From: Alopecurus myosuroides
Lineage: Eukaryota > Streptophyta > Magnoliopsida > Poales > Poaceae
Direction of reading: 5' to 3'
Length of the DNA stretch: 64,000 bases
Assembly (NCBI GenBank): GCA_028641055.1
Contig: CM054057.1
Coordinates: 576,504,610 to 576,568,609 of the forward strand
The position numbers and the translations under genes were made by a program. Positions 24,052-36,000 of the stretch are shown here, piece by piece. Below the pieces are notes generated by a model that worked only from the letters and a program-made list of their open reading frames with translations, made no database searches and had not been told where the DNA came from. How positions within the stretch are numbered: the stretch's first letter is position 1; the number at the start of each line of letters is the position of its first letter.

Positions 24052-24224
24052 GCTTGCAAGATAACACAAAATTAAGTAACAACACAAATAAAACACTAGA
24101 AACTAGAGAACTATTTTTTGGGGTTTTGGATAAAGATAAAACAAGACTAAACAAAAGTAAACTAAGCAAGAACAAAACAAAAAAAGAGTGGAAGTGTGAG
24201 ACTCCCCTTGCAGCAAGCTAGAAG

Positions 24225-24320
24225 TCCCCGGCAACGGCGCCAGAAAAAGTACTTGCTAGCGTGTAGTTGACGGGAGACTTCTTGCTGATGATGACTTCGA
24301 AATCCCCGGCAACTGTGCCA
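24225..24320 (-). other. Duplicated primer-binding site of element D
   Basis: Reading the minus strand from the LTR end at 24332: an 11-base spacer, a first tRNA-Asp site (24320-24303, two changes), then a 78-base step to a second, perfect site (24242-24225, TGGCGCCGTTGCCGGGGA). Both are preceded by AGTACTTTTT, so this is a tandem duplication of the primer region. The intervening sequence matches the extra 3' end of the C2 3' LTR. Confidence 0.8.
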
Positions 24321-24331
24321 TAAAAAGTACT

Positions 24332-25885
24332 TGATGCTGACGTGATCACATGCTCGTTGGGAGACCCCAAGCGGAAGGTATGATGTAGTCCAGCGGAAAT
24401 TTCCCCCAATTAAGGAACTGGGGTTATCGAACCAGTAGGACTTCGTAGTCTTGCAGAAGGTTCATTGTTGTCTGGCGCATTAACAAGTGTGGAACCTACA
24501 CACGTACACAAACTCTTTCTTCCCCCAACTTTCCGGAAGGTTGTAAATCTTCCGGTCTAGCTGAAAATGAGAGAATTAAATGTATAGAGTCTTGGAAAAT
24601 AATAAAAGTAAAAACAGAAAAGCGAGGAAACAATAACGAAAAGTTCTAAAAAGAAGGTTGCAAATATGAGGAAAATAGGACCGGAGGCCATAGGTTCACT
24701 AGTGTTGTCTCTCCAAAGAAAACAAACATGTTGGGTGAAGAAACTACAGTTGAGAAATTGACAAATCATGAACGTATAACAATACTACTATGACAAGATA
24801 TAGTTCACGGGTTCTAACATTATAGGCATTACGTCAAGGCATATGGAACGCTATCCAGTATGCATCCATGTCTAAAAGTCCACCTCAAGAAAGCTATGTA
24901 GCAAATCTGAGTGGTATTAAGTTGCAACAACAAAGTGTTTGCTTTGTGTGCAACAGACAAAAGCATTACGAACAATATGTAATCTAAGCAGTGGTCCTCG
25001 TCCCTAGACAAGAGGACCGTTGTTTTCTCCCTAGTAGCAACAACACATCTCCCACCTGTCACTTCTTTGTCACTCGAGCACATATGTAAGGGAGCCATGA
25101 ACCTAACATCAAGCATATAAACCCTCTCTTGGAGGTGAAAACAACTATGTGGCCAAGGTAATCATAAAAACCAAAGAGCATTACAAGACAAGATTAAAAT
25201 TGCCTACGAATAAGAATCTCAGATTGACATGAACAAAATAATCATAATCTAATGGTTCATCGGAGCCCAGCAAACACAACATGCACAATTACATAACGGT
25301 GGTCTCGATCATGCGAGGCATCTCATGAGACTCTAAACATGGAGGCATAGGGGAGAGAATAACCATCTAGATACTGCTATGGACCCGTAGTCCCGAGATA
25401 AACTACTCACGCGTATGTGCGGAGGCAATCATGGCGATGTAGAGGACTCCGATGACGATTACCCTCTCCGGTAGGGTGCCAGAACAGGGATACAAAAGCC
25501 CTAGATTGGACTATCAAGGTGAGGCACCGAGAGGAACCGGCGAAGAGGCACTGAGAGACAGTGGCCAGGGGCCCACCAGGTATGGCCTAGGGTGAGGCCG
25601 CACCTGGCACCCCCTCTGGCTTTTCTTTGGACTATGTCTCCTTTCGGGGTAAAAAATAATCTACGTGGATTTTCAGCCCTTTTCGAGAGTATTTCCTTAA
25701 GAACTTTTCTAAAACAGAAAAACAGCAGAAAACAACAACTCACCTGGGGCATCTTGTTAATATGTTAGTTTGTGAAAACATCCGGAAAACGAATAAAACG
25801 AAAGAAAACATGTGGAAAACAAAAGGTATTGGGTGGAAAACAAGCATGGAGCATAAAAAATTATAGATATGTTTGCCACGTATCA
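24332..25885 (-). repeat. Element D 5' LTR
   Basis: 1554 bases. The reverse strand starts TGATACGTGGCAAACA at 25885 and ends GCATCA at 24332. The right flank TGGGG (25886-25890) is the TSD. Partner of the split 3' LTR. Confidence 0.85.
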
Positions 25886-26711
25886 TGGGGGCTGGAAGGT
25901 GGGCCCAGGGCCTAAAAGCACGGCGCATAGAACCTTCCATAAGATTTTCAAGTTTGGTTGAAAGAGAAAAAGAAAATCCAAAAGGAAAAGGAAAATTGAG
26001 AGAAGAGGTGGAGTTCGACCCCTAGTAGAGTGCAATCCTATTTGAGGTAGGAGAGGGGGTGTGACCACCACTTGGTGCGGTTAGCCACCTCCTCCTACTA
26101 GGAGCAGTACTCCTTTCCCTCAATACAAGTCTTCTCTCGCTCCAACTATAAAAAGGACCCCAAGGCTCACTGAAGAACGCATCAATTGGCTCTCAAACCC
26201 CCTCTCTCTAGTAGAATTAAAGTGTCTAATTAGATCTTCTAATTATAGCCTCTCTAATTGGATTGGAGCTTTGTATAATTAGGTTTTTAGGTGTCCTCTC
26301 CCAATTAGACCTAGCTCTAATTGCTATTATCTATCATGTGTTGAGAAACTTCCATAATCATATAACTCTAATCACAGTTGATTAGAGCTACCAATTGGCA
26401 ATGTTGAAAGGCTATCTCTCTTGCTGAGTCCTGAATGACAGAGCGTTGACGGGTTGACACTAGCGTATGCATGCATAAAATTAGAGGGATTACACATGTG
26501 ATCCTTGACGAGAAAAGCTTATCAGAATCCTTACAATTAAGCCTAGTTGTGAGGATCTAAGATTGATCAGAACTCTCCTGGCTACATCAAATCCGTTGCC
26601 CGGTGAGTTGTGATAGTGATGAACACATGTATGGGCATGCAACGTTATCTGCATAGTGATATTGGTGGTTACCTAGGGGAAAGAATTAAAATTTTGCAGC
26701 GTACAACAACA
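25886..26711 (+). repeat. Right part of Copia-like F 5' LTR
   Basis: Continues the LTR interrupted at 5945, starting with the second TGGGG. It contains a clear promoter (CTATAAAAAGG near 26146) and ends ...GTACAACAACA just before a primer site. Together with 4849-5945 the LTR is at least 1.9 kb. Confidence 0.7.
26147..26156 (+). promoter_or_regulatory. Likely TATA box of the F LTR
   Basis: TATAAAAAGG, followed about 25-30 bases later by CTCACTGAAGAACGCATC, the typical spacing of a plant core promoter. The LTR context supports it. Confidence 0.6.
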
Positions 26712-26712
26712 G

Positions 26713-26730
26713 TGGTACCAGAGCACGCTA
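26713..26730 (+). other. F primer-binding site (tRNA-iMet type)
   Basis: TGGTACCAGAGC, one change from the initiator-Met complement TGGTATCAGAGC, one base after the LTR end. It is shared by most plant Copia elements and many chromoviruses. Confidence 0.75.
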
Positions 26731-27009
26731 TGTGTAGATACGATTTGATCTAAAGCATACTTTTTTGCGGGTAATGCATAAATTTGTGCAAGTATATTAT
26801 AAAGTTCTCTAATATTTAGTTTATCTTTGTAGCATCCCAATAAGTTATGTTTATTTTGTTTCCTATGGCATGGTGTGGCTTGCTAAAAACTTATCGCAAT
26901 CCTAGGAGGATCGAGTTTCCCCTGACATATCTCACTTGATCCAAAGAAGTGCTTCGGTAGTTTTGGGTTGCACCATAGTTGGTCTCATATAATAGCATGG
27001 TGGAAAGGG
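26731..27009 (+). other. F leader, left part
   Basis: Non-coding leader between the F primer site and the CACTA insertion; it resumes at 31814. Nothing else is recognised. Confidence 0.55.
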
Positions 27010-27236
27010 CACTAGTAGGAAAAAGCTTATAGGTGGATCAACACTAGTGGCAAACAAAACTAGTTGTGCGCCACAAGACAGGTTCACACGTGCATTCCAA
27101 CTTTATGGATGGCGAATAGACCCCACGCAACCAAGCAGATGGTAAATTACTAGCAGCACGCTACCATGTATGTACGCCACGACTAAATGCATTATTCATG
27201 GCGCACAGTTGGCTCTATACCCCACAGGTAACCTTA

Positions 27237-27470
27237 GCATGTTTATTAACCGCCTCGCGGATTCCTCTCTTCTCCCCTTCTCCATTTTCAATCTCACACT
27301 CCCATCTCCCACACCCCCCCTGCGCGACCGCGCCACAGAGGACGACACCTCCCAGAGGAAGTCGCCGCCAACGCAACCGCCCACAGCACCGCGCCTGATG
27401 CCTCGACGCCGCCACCACCACTCCCCGCCATCCCGTCCAGTCCTAGGGTGAGCTTCCCGTTCCGTTCCTC
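27237..27470 (+). other. GC-rich patch in the CACTA, possible captured leader exon
   Basis: A GC-rich stretch with GCCGCC and CCACCACC tracts, ending CTAGGGTGAGC near 27445-27455, which has the form of a splice donor. Open frames exist on both strands, as expected from base composition, and none shows a domain. It could be a captured first exon or the transposon's own leader. Confidence 0.3.
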
Positions 27471-27587
27471 TCCTCGTATATATACTGCTAAGTTGTTTTC
27501 AATGTCGTGTCGTGTTAGCATAAAAAACTCTAAACTTAGGAAATCTAGAATTTGTTAGATCCCTAGAACTCATGAACCCTAGATATG

Positions 27588-28116
27588 CACTATTTGGGGA
27601 AAGCGAGCCTTATGACATGCAAAAATATAATTCAATTCATTTTGTTTAATTTCATTTTTTTTCAAGAATGTCGATGTTAAAAATGTTGTGGCACTATGTG
27701 ATCACCAAGGACGGGGCAAATGAGCCTTGTGATATGCAGAATTTTTGTGCATCCTACTTGGCTCATTCGCACCGTTCCTGGGGATAATGGGTCCAATCTA
27801 AGTATGAGGCACAAATGCAATTTCTATTTCTTTACTTTCATCTTTTTTTTCGCGAATGCCAATGATTAAAATGTTGTGGCACTATGTGATCCCCATATGG
27901 GGTGAGCGAGCCTTGTGATATGCAAAAATAAAAATCTTGTCCATTCCACTTGGCTCGCTGATACCATCCATGGGGATTATGTGTCCAACATAAGTATAAG
28001 GCACACATCCCATTCCTTTTTCTTTACTTTTATCTGTTTTTCGCGGATGCCGATGATTAAAATTATGTGGCACTATGTGATCCACAGATGGGGTGAGCGA
28101 GCCTTGTGATATGCAC
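27588..28116 (+). repeat. About 190-base tandem repeats in the CACTA
   Basis: GCACTATGTG anchors recur at 27691, 27879, 28070 and, beyond the inserted LTR, at 29890 (steps 188, 191 and 190 once the 1630-base insertion is removed), with a shorter partial unit from 27588. Each unit contains GAGCC-TTGTGATATGCA and a TTTACTTTCATCT-like stretch. Internal minisatellites of this kind are common in grass CACTA elements. Confidence 0.75.
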
Positions 28117-29746
28117 CGATGGCGTGTGGACACACGTTCGTTGGGAGACCCGAAGAGGAAGGTATGAAGAGTGAAGCAGCAAGTTTCCCTCAGTAAGAAA
28201 CCAAGGTTGAGTCGACCAGTAGGAGAAAGAAATCACTTCTGAAGGTTGTTGACAGCTGATGTTGGCAGGGCGCACTACCAGGCTCAGCAGCAACATGGAA
28301 TCTACACACAACACAACCAAGATACTTCGCCCCAAGGAGACTGTGAGGTTGTCAATCTCACCGGTTTTGCTGAAAACAAAGGATTAGACGTATAGTGTGG
28401 AAGATGATGCTTGTTTGAAGTGAATAAAAAGAGAAAAATGATTGCAGTAAAAAGAATAGTGATTGTAGTAGGTTGTATTATCAGTGTAAAAGAATGGACC
28501 TGGGTCCACAGTTCACTAGTGGTTTCTCTCCATAAAATATAGATAACATGCTGGGTAAAAAATTATAGCTGGGCAATTGACACAAATAAAGGCTACACCG
28601 TAGTGCATATGCAAGACATGATGATTACTATGAGATTCATGCGGGCATTACAACATAATACATAGATCGTAATCCAACTACATCTATGACTAGTAATCCA
28701 CCCTCAGAACGTAATCCAAGCAGACTTTGGGTATTAAGTTGCAAGCAACAGATTATTGCATTAAGTAATGTGCGTAATGTAAACAATAGAATTTATCCTT
28801 AGATAAATCATTAGTGTTTTCTCTCTAATGGCAACAGAACATCCCACATCCGTCACGTTTCTGTCAGTCGAGCACAGATGAAAGGGATGCTTGAACCCAC
28901 TATCGAGCATAAATACTCCCTCCTGGAGTTACAAGCATCAACTTGGCAAAAGCATATACTAGTAACGGAGAGAATGCAAAATCATAAATAACATAAACAT
29001 GATAGATTGATAATCAAATTGACATAGCATTCAATGTTCATCGGATCCCAGCAAACACAACATGTAGCATTACAGATAGATGATCTTGATCATGTTAGGA
29101 AGCTCACAAGATCTAAACATGGTGGCATAAAGAGGAGAAGACAACCATCTAGGTACTGCTATGGACCCATAGTCCAAGGATGAACTACTCACGCATCACT
29201 CCGGAGGCAGGCATGGTGATGTAGTGCCCTCCGGGATGATTTCCCCTCCCGACAGGGTGCCGAGGAGAGCTTCAGAACCCTCCCGAACTAGGGTTGACAA
29301 TGACGGCGGCTACGAAACTTTTTATGGATGCAGGCTCAGGTATTTAGGGTTTTCCCGAGAAGGAGCTTAAATAGGCGCAAGGGTGATGTCAGTGGGTAGC
29401 TAGAGGGCCCACACCACCTAGTGGCGCGGCCAAGGGGAGGGGGGTGCTGCCCTATGGTGTGGCCACCCTGTGGTCCCCCTCCGGGTCTCCTCCGGACTCC
29501 GTGTACGTGATAGAAAAATAGGACCCTGGGTTTTCGTTTCGTCCAATTCCGAGAATATATCCAGAATAATTTTTCTGAAACCAAAAACATCATAAAACAG
29601 GAACTGGCGGTGTGGCATCTTGTTAATAGGTTAGTCCCAGGAAATCCATAAAAATGTTATAAAGTGTATAGAAAACATGTAGCAATTGGCATGGAAACAA
29701 CATGGAACATCAGAAATTATAGATACGTTTGAGACATATCATGCAC
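28112..29746 (-). mobile_element. Solo LTR (Athila-like) in the CACTA repeat array
   Basis: An LTR of 1625 bases, 28117-29741, minus strand, flanked by TGCAC at 28112-28116 and 29742-29746. Its outer end is CGAT instead of TGAT, a single change. It resembles LTRs C and D (for example the TGTCAATCTCACCGGTTTTGC stretch near 28350). No internal region is present. Confidence 0.9.
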
Positions 29747-30171
29747 AAATACAAATCTTGTGCATCCTACTTGGCTCGCTTACACTATCCTGGGGATTAT
29801 GTGTCCAACTTAAGTATGAGGCACAAATCCAGTTCCTTTTTATTTACTTTCTTCTGTTTTTAGCGAATGTTTATGATTAAAATGTTGTGACACTATGTGA
29901 TCAACACTAGTGGTGAACAATTTGATCAGTGTGCCACAAAAATGTTAATTATCCTTTATTATAAGTCCCTTACCAATGTAACTACACTACTAGAAATATG
30001 ACATTTAGCCACCATAAATTTTGGAAAACTCTTACTAAAGTTTCCACGAAAAGTGAACTACTCTATCCAATTATCCATTTGAAAATAATTTTGAATAGTT
30101 TAGCAACATCTTGTGTTGTTATGAGGTACTACACGTGATGGTGATCCGGGAAAGTATGATCCAGAGAAGAT

Positions 30172-30343
30172 AAGGGTTTTGTGACTTCTTTGGAACTAAA
30201 TAACGTCACAGATATAAGTGTTAGTGAGATTAGGGTAAAGTCGGACTCTTTAGTGGATGTGCACAGAGGGTCCAAATTTTTCTGATCTCACTAACCCTTA
30301 CATATGTGACATTATTTAGTTTTAAAAAAGTCCAGAAACCCTT
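30172..30343. repeat. MITE-like inverted repeat
   Basis: Left arm AAGGGTTTTGTGACTT...GGAACTAAATAACGTCAC...TTAGTGAGATTA (30172-30234). The right arm is its imperfect reverse complement, from 30283 to CCTT at 30343, with a loop of about 50 bases. Hairpin length and arms suggest a small MITE or a hairpin within the CACTA. No clear TSD was read. Confidence 0.5.
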
Positions 30344-30598
30344 GTATTTATGCTTGCTCTGATCATCATGAGGTGTACTGGCTCGTAACAGGCAGAAGAT
30401 GATGTGAAGCTCTTCAAAATTGTTTTTAAAGTGAGTTTGGATAGAATGATTCGCTTTTTAGGACAAACTTTAGCAAGAGCTCTATTTTGTAAGTATTCTC
30501 TTTTTCTTTATGTTGGTAGATTTAGATTGGTTTAAATTGATGTGTTTCATTTAGGATGATCTATTTAATGTCTATTTCTTATAATATATTTTTGTGTA

Positions 30599-31300
30599 AT
30601 GAACTATTGTAGAATATGGACGTGTGCTGATTGTGGCTATGACGATTGCATGGCCAATTTTTTTGTTGTCGTACTTCCAATGGACTATCAAACTAGAATG
30701 TACGTTTGTTTTAAATCATCCATTTGTGCGTTCTTGATCATAATTGTTCCACATCTAGTTATGAGGCTAATGATTAGACTATTGAGCATTATCAATTCGA
30801 GCGTGGGTCTAAAAGACCTAGTGGTATGTACAATTCCATATATTGTATATTACTCTTGGTCCTTTAGTTTCCACGCCTGGAATTTGATATGCACACTTTG
30901 TATGAGGCATTTTGGGTGTCATGTCTAATTCATGTTTACATGTGTTCCTTTGCTATGTCTAATTCATGTTCTTTCTTAGACCATCTCTTGCATAGCTAGA
31001 CGTGACTTCATGGAGCACGTAAAGATTCCACTTAGTAGCCACCTGACATTTGAGGTGACCTTGGTCAAGATGTCAAGCACGGACCTGAGTTACAAAGTGC
31101 TCATCACAAACATATTTATGCGGCAGTGCTTGGGGGAAGTTTACTGGCAGAATGGAGATGAGAGCAGATACGAAGTGCATGTTCTATCTCGAGGAAGGGG
31201 ACAAGTTCATCTTCCACACACATGACAATCGAAAACCTGGCATCAGGCCACATTTCTTGGCGATGCGGGATGAGAGCTATCCAGAAGATCGGCTAGCTAG
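30599..31300 (+). pseudogene. Possible captured B3-like gene fragment in the CACTA
   Basis: Two open pieces. The first (30599-30928) has a Cys-X2-Cys opening and a stretch FFVVVLPMDYQTRM resembling the start of a REM-type B3 DNA-binding domain. The second (31010-31225), continued in another frame to about 31300, contains EEGDKFIF, similar to the end of B3 domains. AT-rich sequence between them could be an intron. The match is by eye only and weak. The fragment is frameshifted and cannot encode a full protein. It could instead be part of the transposon's own accessory ORF. Confidence 0.25.
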
Positions 31301-31813
31301 CTAGGTATTGAGAGAAGAGATAGTTATCTAGATTGATGCTATCGATCGAGTTTGATATTTTCTTTGTTTATGGATAGCCAACTATGTTCTTTAGTTGATT
31401 CTTGTAGTTTAAGTGTGGATTACTATTCTGTTTTGTATGTGGAAATCATACAACTTCTGTTCTTGTGCAATGCAAATATTTGTTTAGTGCATCTTTTATG
31501 TGCAATGCAAATCATCTAGCAACATTTTATTTTTTTGATCCCCAAGACCATACTCGTGGCGCACAATCTAATATGGGTGCCGCTAGTACATCATAGCCAT
31601 GGCACATAGCCAAGCTTATGCACCACTGGTACATGCATTACCCGTGGCGAACATCTACCTAGTCGCACCATAATTACTTCTGCTTACCTGTGGGGCACAA
31701 GCTTTGTCCGCCACAAGTAGGCCTTTACTAGTGGCGTGACAGTAGTGGCGCACGCTTGTTCGCCACTGGATGTCCAAATCGGTGCGCCACAAGTAGGATT
31801 TTTCCTACTTGTG

Positions 31814-32916
31814 CGCATGTGGATTGGATTCACAAGGGGGCCATGGTTATGAATAAGTTTAGATTGAATCTCTAAACGTTTTCGTAATTGCTGTGTTTCA
31901 ATCACCCCGCAATGTCAGTCTAGAAATGAGAATAAACATAACTCGAATTGCATAGGTTATGACGATAGTTGATCATAGAACCTACAACCACGCCAAAACC
32001 TGAAAACAAAGTGTTAGAGGTGTCTAACTTGGTTTTGTAGGGTGTGTGTGTGGTTTGGTATAACTATCTTGTTATTGTGTTTTGACATGATGACCAATGC
32101 TAAAGGATTTTCATTGTTCGACATTGATAATTAGGTGTTCATCACGGAGCTCAGAAGAAGTACATGATTAGAGAAAGTGGTAGTTTCTCTATCGTGGAAA
32201 ATTTTGAAGCAATTTTCACCGCGGCAGAATTTCCTCGGATTGTCTGCTATTGTGAGAATAACGTAGATAGAGCATCCTCGTTGGAGATGCGTCAATAATC
32301 CTCGAATAACAAAGGATATACTGAATCACACAAATTATGAATTTTCTATGATGTTTATCCTCTGTTGTTTGTACCTTGATTGCGCAGTAGTCGTTTATTA
32401 GGGTGATTCCTCACTGAAAATATCAAGGTAGTTTGTGTTCTCCCAATTGTAGCACCGTCAAACCGGCATGGGTACGTGTTCATCACTTTGATACAAGGGT
32501 CAACATGTCTCTTCTTGTCGGGAGGCGGGTTATATTTGGTTCACTTGGATATAAGCTGTATTCTATATGGTGGAGTTAGTTGGTTGGCTTGTCGTTCAGG
32601 CGTGAAAATCATGAGATTAGAACACATACATTGAAAGATGAGCAAGAATCACATGGAGTGATTGGCATAGTGGCCAACCCCTTCGGTTATGATTAGTTGA
32701 GGTGTATATGTCCTTCTTGTCATAATTTATTGTGGATCTCGTTTCACTGAAAGTTGATTTTGAGGAATATCAGTTTCAGTGGGAGCATATCTTAATTTCA
32801 ATTTTATTGAATTAAGTAGTGCAAAATAAATTTTGAACTATAAAGTCTAAATAAGCTTGTTTTATCGTAGAGATGGATCCCATTGAAAACGTAAGTAGAA
32901 ATGAGTTGTTGGGGAT
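31814..32916 (+). pseudogene. Copia-like F leader and gag N-terminus
   Basis: Resumed F internal region. About 1.06 kb of non-coding leader leads to an ATG at 32873, followed by 14 codons (MDPIENVSRNELLG) before element C2 interrupts the frame. GGGAT at 32912-32916 is the C2 target-site duplication. The gag continues at 41032, one base out of register. Confidence 0.6.
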
Positions 32917-33025
32917 TGATACGTCGTAAACGTATCCTTAATTTCTGATGCTCCATGTTGTTTTCATGCCACATGCTACATGTTTTCCTTACACTTTATG
33001 CCATTTTTATCGATTTCCTGGGACT

Positions 33026-36000
33026 AACCTTGTAACATCCCAAATTTGCTAAATTAGGGTGTGTGGTGTTGTGTTCATCTCATACATGCATGAAACAAAA
33101 ATTTAATCATGTTTGAACCAATTTAAAACTTGAATTTAAATGGTTTGAGAAAAATACCACAAATAGTACTTAAAATGGGTTCCAAAATTTTGTATTGACA
33201 AATATTTCACTTTCACCAAAGCAACACATAGTGAGTTTGCAAATTTTGTGAGGGTTCCAAAAATATATTTTTGCCAAATTTTATTCTTACAAATAGGCCA
33301 TGAAAAGTATAAAAACAGTGTTGTTTCTAAAAGAAAAGGACCTAGTTGTGTTTTCCCAAAAGTTTAGGGGGTTATTGTAATTCCTTTTCCTTTTTCTTTC
33401 TTCCTCCTCCAGCCAGAAGACAACACACAGCTGCGTGGCCACCATCGCCATGTCCTGCTCCCTCTCCTCTGCAGATAGGCATGAGGAGACATCCGGATCG
33501 AGCTTAACCTCCCTCAGACCCCCCTCGAAACCTCCTCGCTCTCTGTAACTCCCTCCGAATGCAAACCCGAACCCAAACCCTAGCTCACGGGCGCCGCTCG
33601 CCGCCGTCTTTCTAGCCACCGCCGAGCCCCAATCAGCACCACCATGCGTTCCCCGTGGTCTCCACTTCCTCCTAGAAGAATCTCGTTTGAGGGGAGTGGC
33701 CGAGCCACTGGAATCGGAGTCTTCTTCCTCGTCACCGGCGAGCCGCTCCCGCGCCATTCCCGCCGATTCCGGCCTCTCCTCGCCTCTCCGACCCCACCAT
33801 CGTCCTCCTGGTGATCTCCCGCACCTCCAGGTGCTCTCCCCTTCCTCCCTCCTCCTCTGTTTCATCGTTGCGCCGCGCACTGCCGCCCACCTCCGCGGTT
33901 TGTGCTCGCCAGAGCAACTCCGGCGACCATCCGGCTAGCCAGCGCCACCACTAGGTTCCCCTCCACCTCCTCTAGCTTGTGGTATAGTTTGATTTGGGTT
34001 TTTCGCGCGTAATTGATCGATTGCTTGATCAACAGAGGAGAGCTCCTCCGAGTGATGTCATAGTGACATCATTGTGACATCATATTCCTGTTTCTTTTAT
34101 TTTCTAGAAATGTTTAACAATTACAGAAAAGTAATTAATTTTAATAATTCAATAACTATTGTTTTATTATTTAGAAAAATAAAGTAATATATCGAAATTT
34201 TCAGAAAAATGCAAACTATCTGAATATACCATTTTTCACACAAGTTTGACAAAGTTCAAAAACGAGCATTATTTAATATTACTTAAATAATTTAAATATG
34301 GAAAAATAAGTCTTTATTCAATAAAATTAGAAAATTAAAAGTTATATACCAAATTGCTCAAAATGACAAATGCAACTCATTTATGATATTTTCAAACCTA
34401 TTTGAGCACTTTAACTTGTACTCACTTTCAGTTTTGCCCGAATTGCCCTCCGGGTCTATTTCGGGATAGTTTCTATAAAACTTGATAACTGACATATGAA
34501 CCCTAGCAACCCTATCTACATGTTTAGGGCTTTATTTCAGTGCATTAACTTGCTCATGCATACATATTGTGCATTGCATCGATGCCATGTTTGATTGTTG
34601 TTTCTCTTTCGGTGTTTTGCTTCTAATCGGTAGAACGGGACTCCGAAGAGAAGATCGACAACGGCATGACGAATACTTGATCTTAACCGACAAGTCAAGC
34701 ACTTATTCCCTGAAGACTTTATCTGGTTTTCTTGAAGCAAGGCAAGCATAACCTCCTATCTGCCCATATATGATTTCGAAAGACTTTTGATTCTCGTACA
34801 TTGCATTTGATTCCAATGTATCTTGTGTCAGTAGTTAGAGTTCTACCTATACCATGCATAGCCTACGTATCCTGATCCACTACTCCTAGAAGCCATAGGT
34901 TTGATTGTGTTCATCGCCAAAGCCTTAAATATGATGTGCTTAATCATACATGCTTGTTGTCTTTGCTCCATCCGGTTGATGAATCAGAGTTGCGAATGAA
35001 TCTAGTATGATAGGATGTTGTGGAAAGTTAAGAGAACTTGTTTAATATGATTTAAAGGTGTGGATGATGAGACCACAGAGGGTCTGTGTTTTTTGTCTCG
35101 TTCATGCCCCTAGGAGCGAGTTCTCGTCTTCGAGCCAAGACTGAGCATGCATCCACACGGGGATTGGATTCCCCTCGGTCTCAACTTTCCTATTTTGTTC
35201 CATGAGTCCCTACTTCGGGCTTTCCATTTGGATTTGCGGGGATATTAAAACACTTTCAAAACTAGGATGTGGGGATGTATCGGCGCCCTGCGGGTAGGTA
35301 ACCGTCGAGCATTGCGCACAACGATAGAGACCCGGCAGGAGATGGGCACTCCCTATTGGCAGTCCATCTCTACTCGGAGCGACTCATGGAATAGGAGAAG
35401 TAAGGGAAAGGTCGTGGTCAACCTCCATCTGCCGGCACTTTCTGTAATAGTGCTAATGTTCTGGCATTAAGAGTTGGTTGGTACATGTGGTTAAAGTTGT
35501 ACACCCCTGTAGGGTTAAATCTTTTCGAAAAGACGTGTCCGCGGTTAAGGACGACTTGGTGATGGATTATGTGATCATAGAAAACTTGAACGGAATGACT
35601 AAAACTTGCTGATAACGAATGAAGGATGCCTCCTCGGAGATGCCGAGAGGGGTTACCTTGTAGCATGAGTTACCGGAACAACTTGAGGTGGTGATCTTTG
35701 AAGCACGAGGTGCTGATATGATTGGGTGGATTAAAAAGATGATGATTTCAGTAGTTGAGTAGCTTCCTCATCTGTTTTCAAAATACTCCATGAGACGTGC
35801 TATTCCTTCCTCAACTTGGAAAACAAAGATGGATTTACGCAAAATAACCTTCATAACTCTTTCTAAAAGAAGCAAATATATAATAGGTTAACTAAGTCTT
35901 GTTGAGTACCTCCCGTACTCATGTTTGCTTCAACTTGGTTCAGGTGGAGTTCCTCAGTTCGGTGGTGTTTCAACATGGACATCGACGAGTAGTTTGGGGT

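Larger units (their letters stand above)
5946..25885 (-). mobile_element. Element D: Athila-like gag-protease LTR retrotransposon, nested by others
   Basis: Minus-strand element with a 5' LTR at 24332-25885, a primer region at 24225-24320, gag and protease at 24051-21974, a 3' untranslated region split over 14619-13249 and 11828-10588, and a 3' LTR in two pieces (10587-9011 and 5981-5946). Termini are TGAT...ATCA. The target-site duplication TGGGG is exact at 5941-5945 and 25886-25890. No reverse transcriptase, RNase H or integrase is present: protease is followed almost directly by the 3' untranslated block, so the copy was probably non-autonomous when it inserted or had lost pol. It contains a plus-strand D LTR, an LTR C, a solo LTR and complete element C1. 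Confidence 0.85.
27010..31813. mobile_element. CACTA transposon, no transposase, containing a solo LTR
   Basis: Terminal inverted repeats are CACTAGTAGGAAAAAGC at 27010-27026 and, reversed, CACAAGTAGGAAAAATC ending at 31813. Subterminal GTGGCGCAC/GCGCCAC copies cluster at 27040-27210 and 31555-31800, as in grass CACTA elements. Without the solo LTR and its extra TSD copy it is about 3.2 kb and encodes no recognisable transposase, so it is non-autonomous. The expected 3-base TSD is not seen (GGG left, CGC right). It contains a GC-rich gene-like patch (27237-27470), 190-base tandem repeats, a hairpin (30172-30343) and a possible captured B3-like fragment (30599-31300). Confidence 0.8.

Noticed and set aside
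27170..27521. Frames on both strands near the CACTA left end
   Set aside because: GC-rich patch, no conserved domain; kept only as a possible leader exon.
33287..33880. Minus-strand frame of 197 codons
   Set aside because: Inside the GC-rich part of solo LTR G, Arg/Gly/Glu-rich from base composition, no domain.
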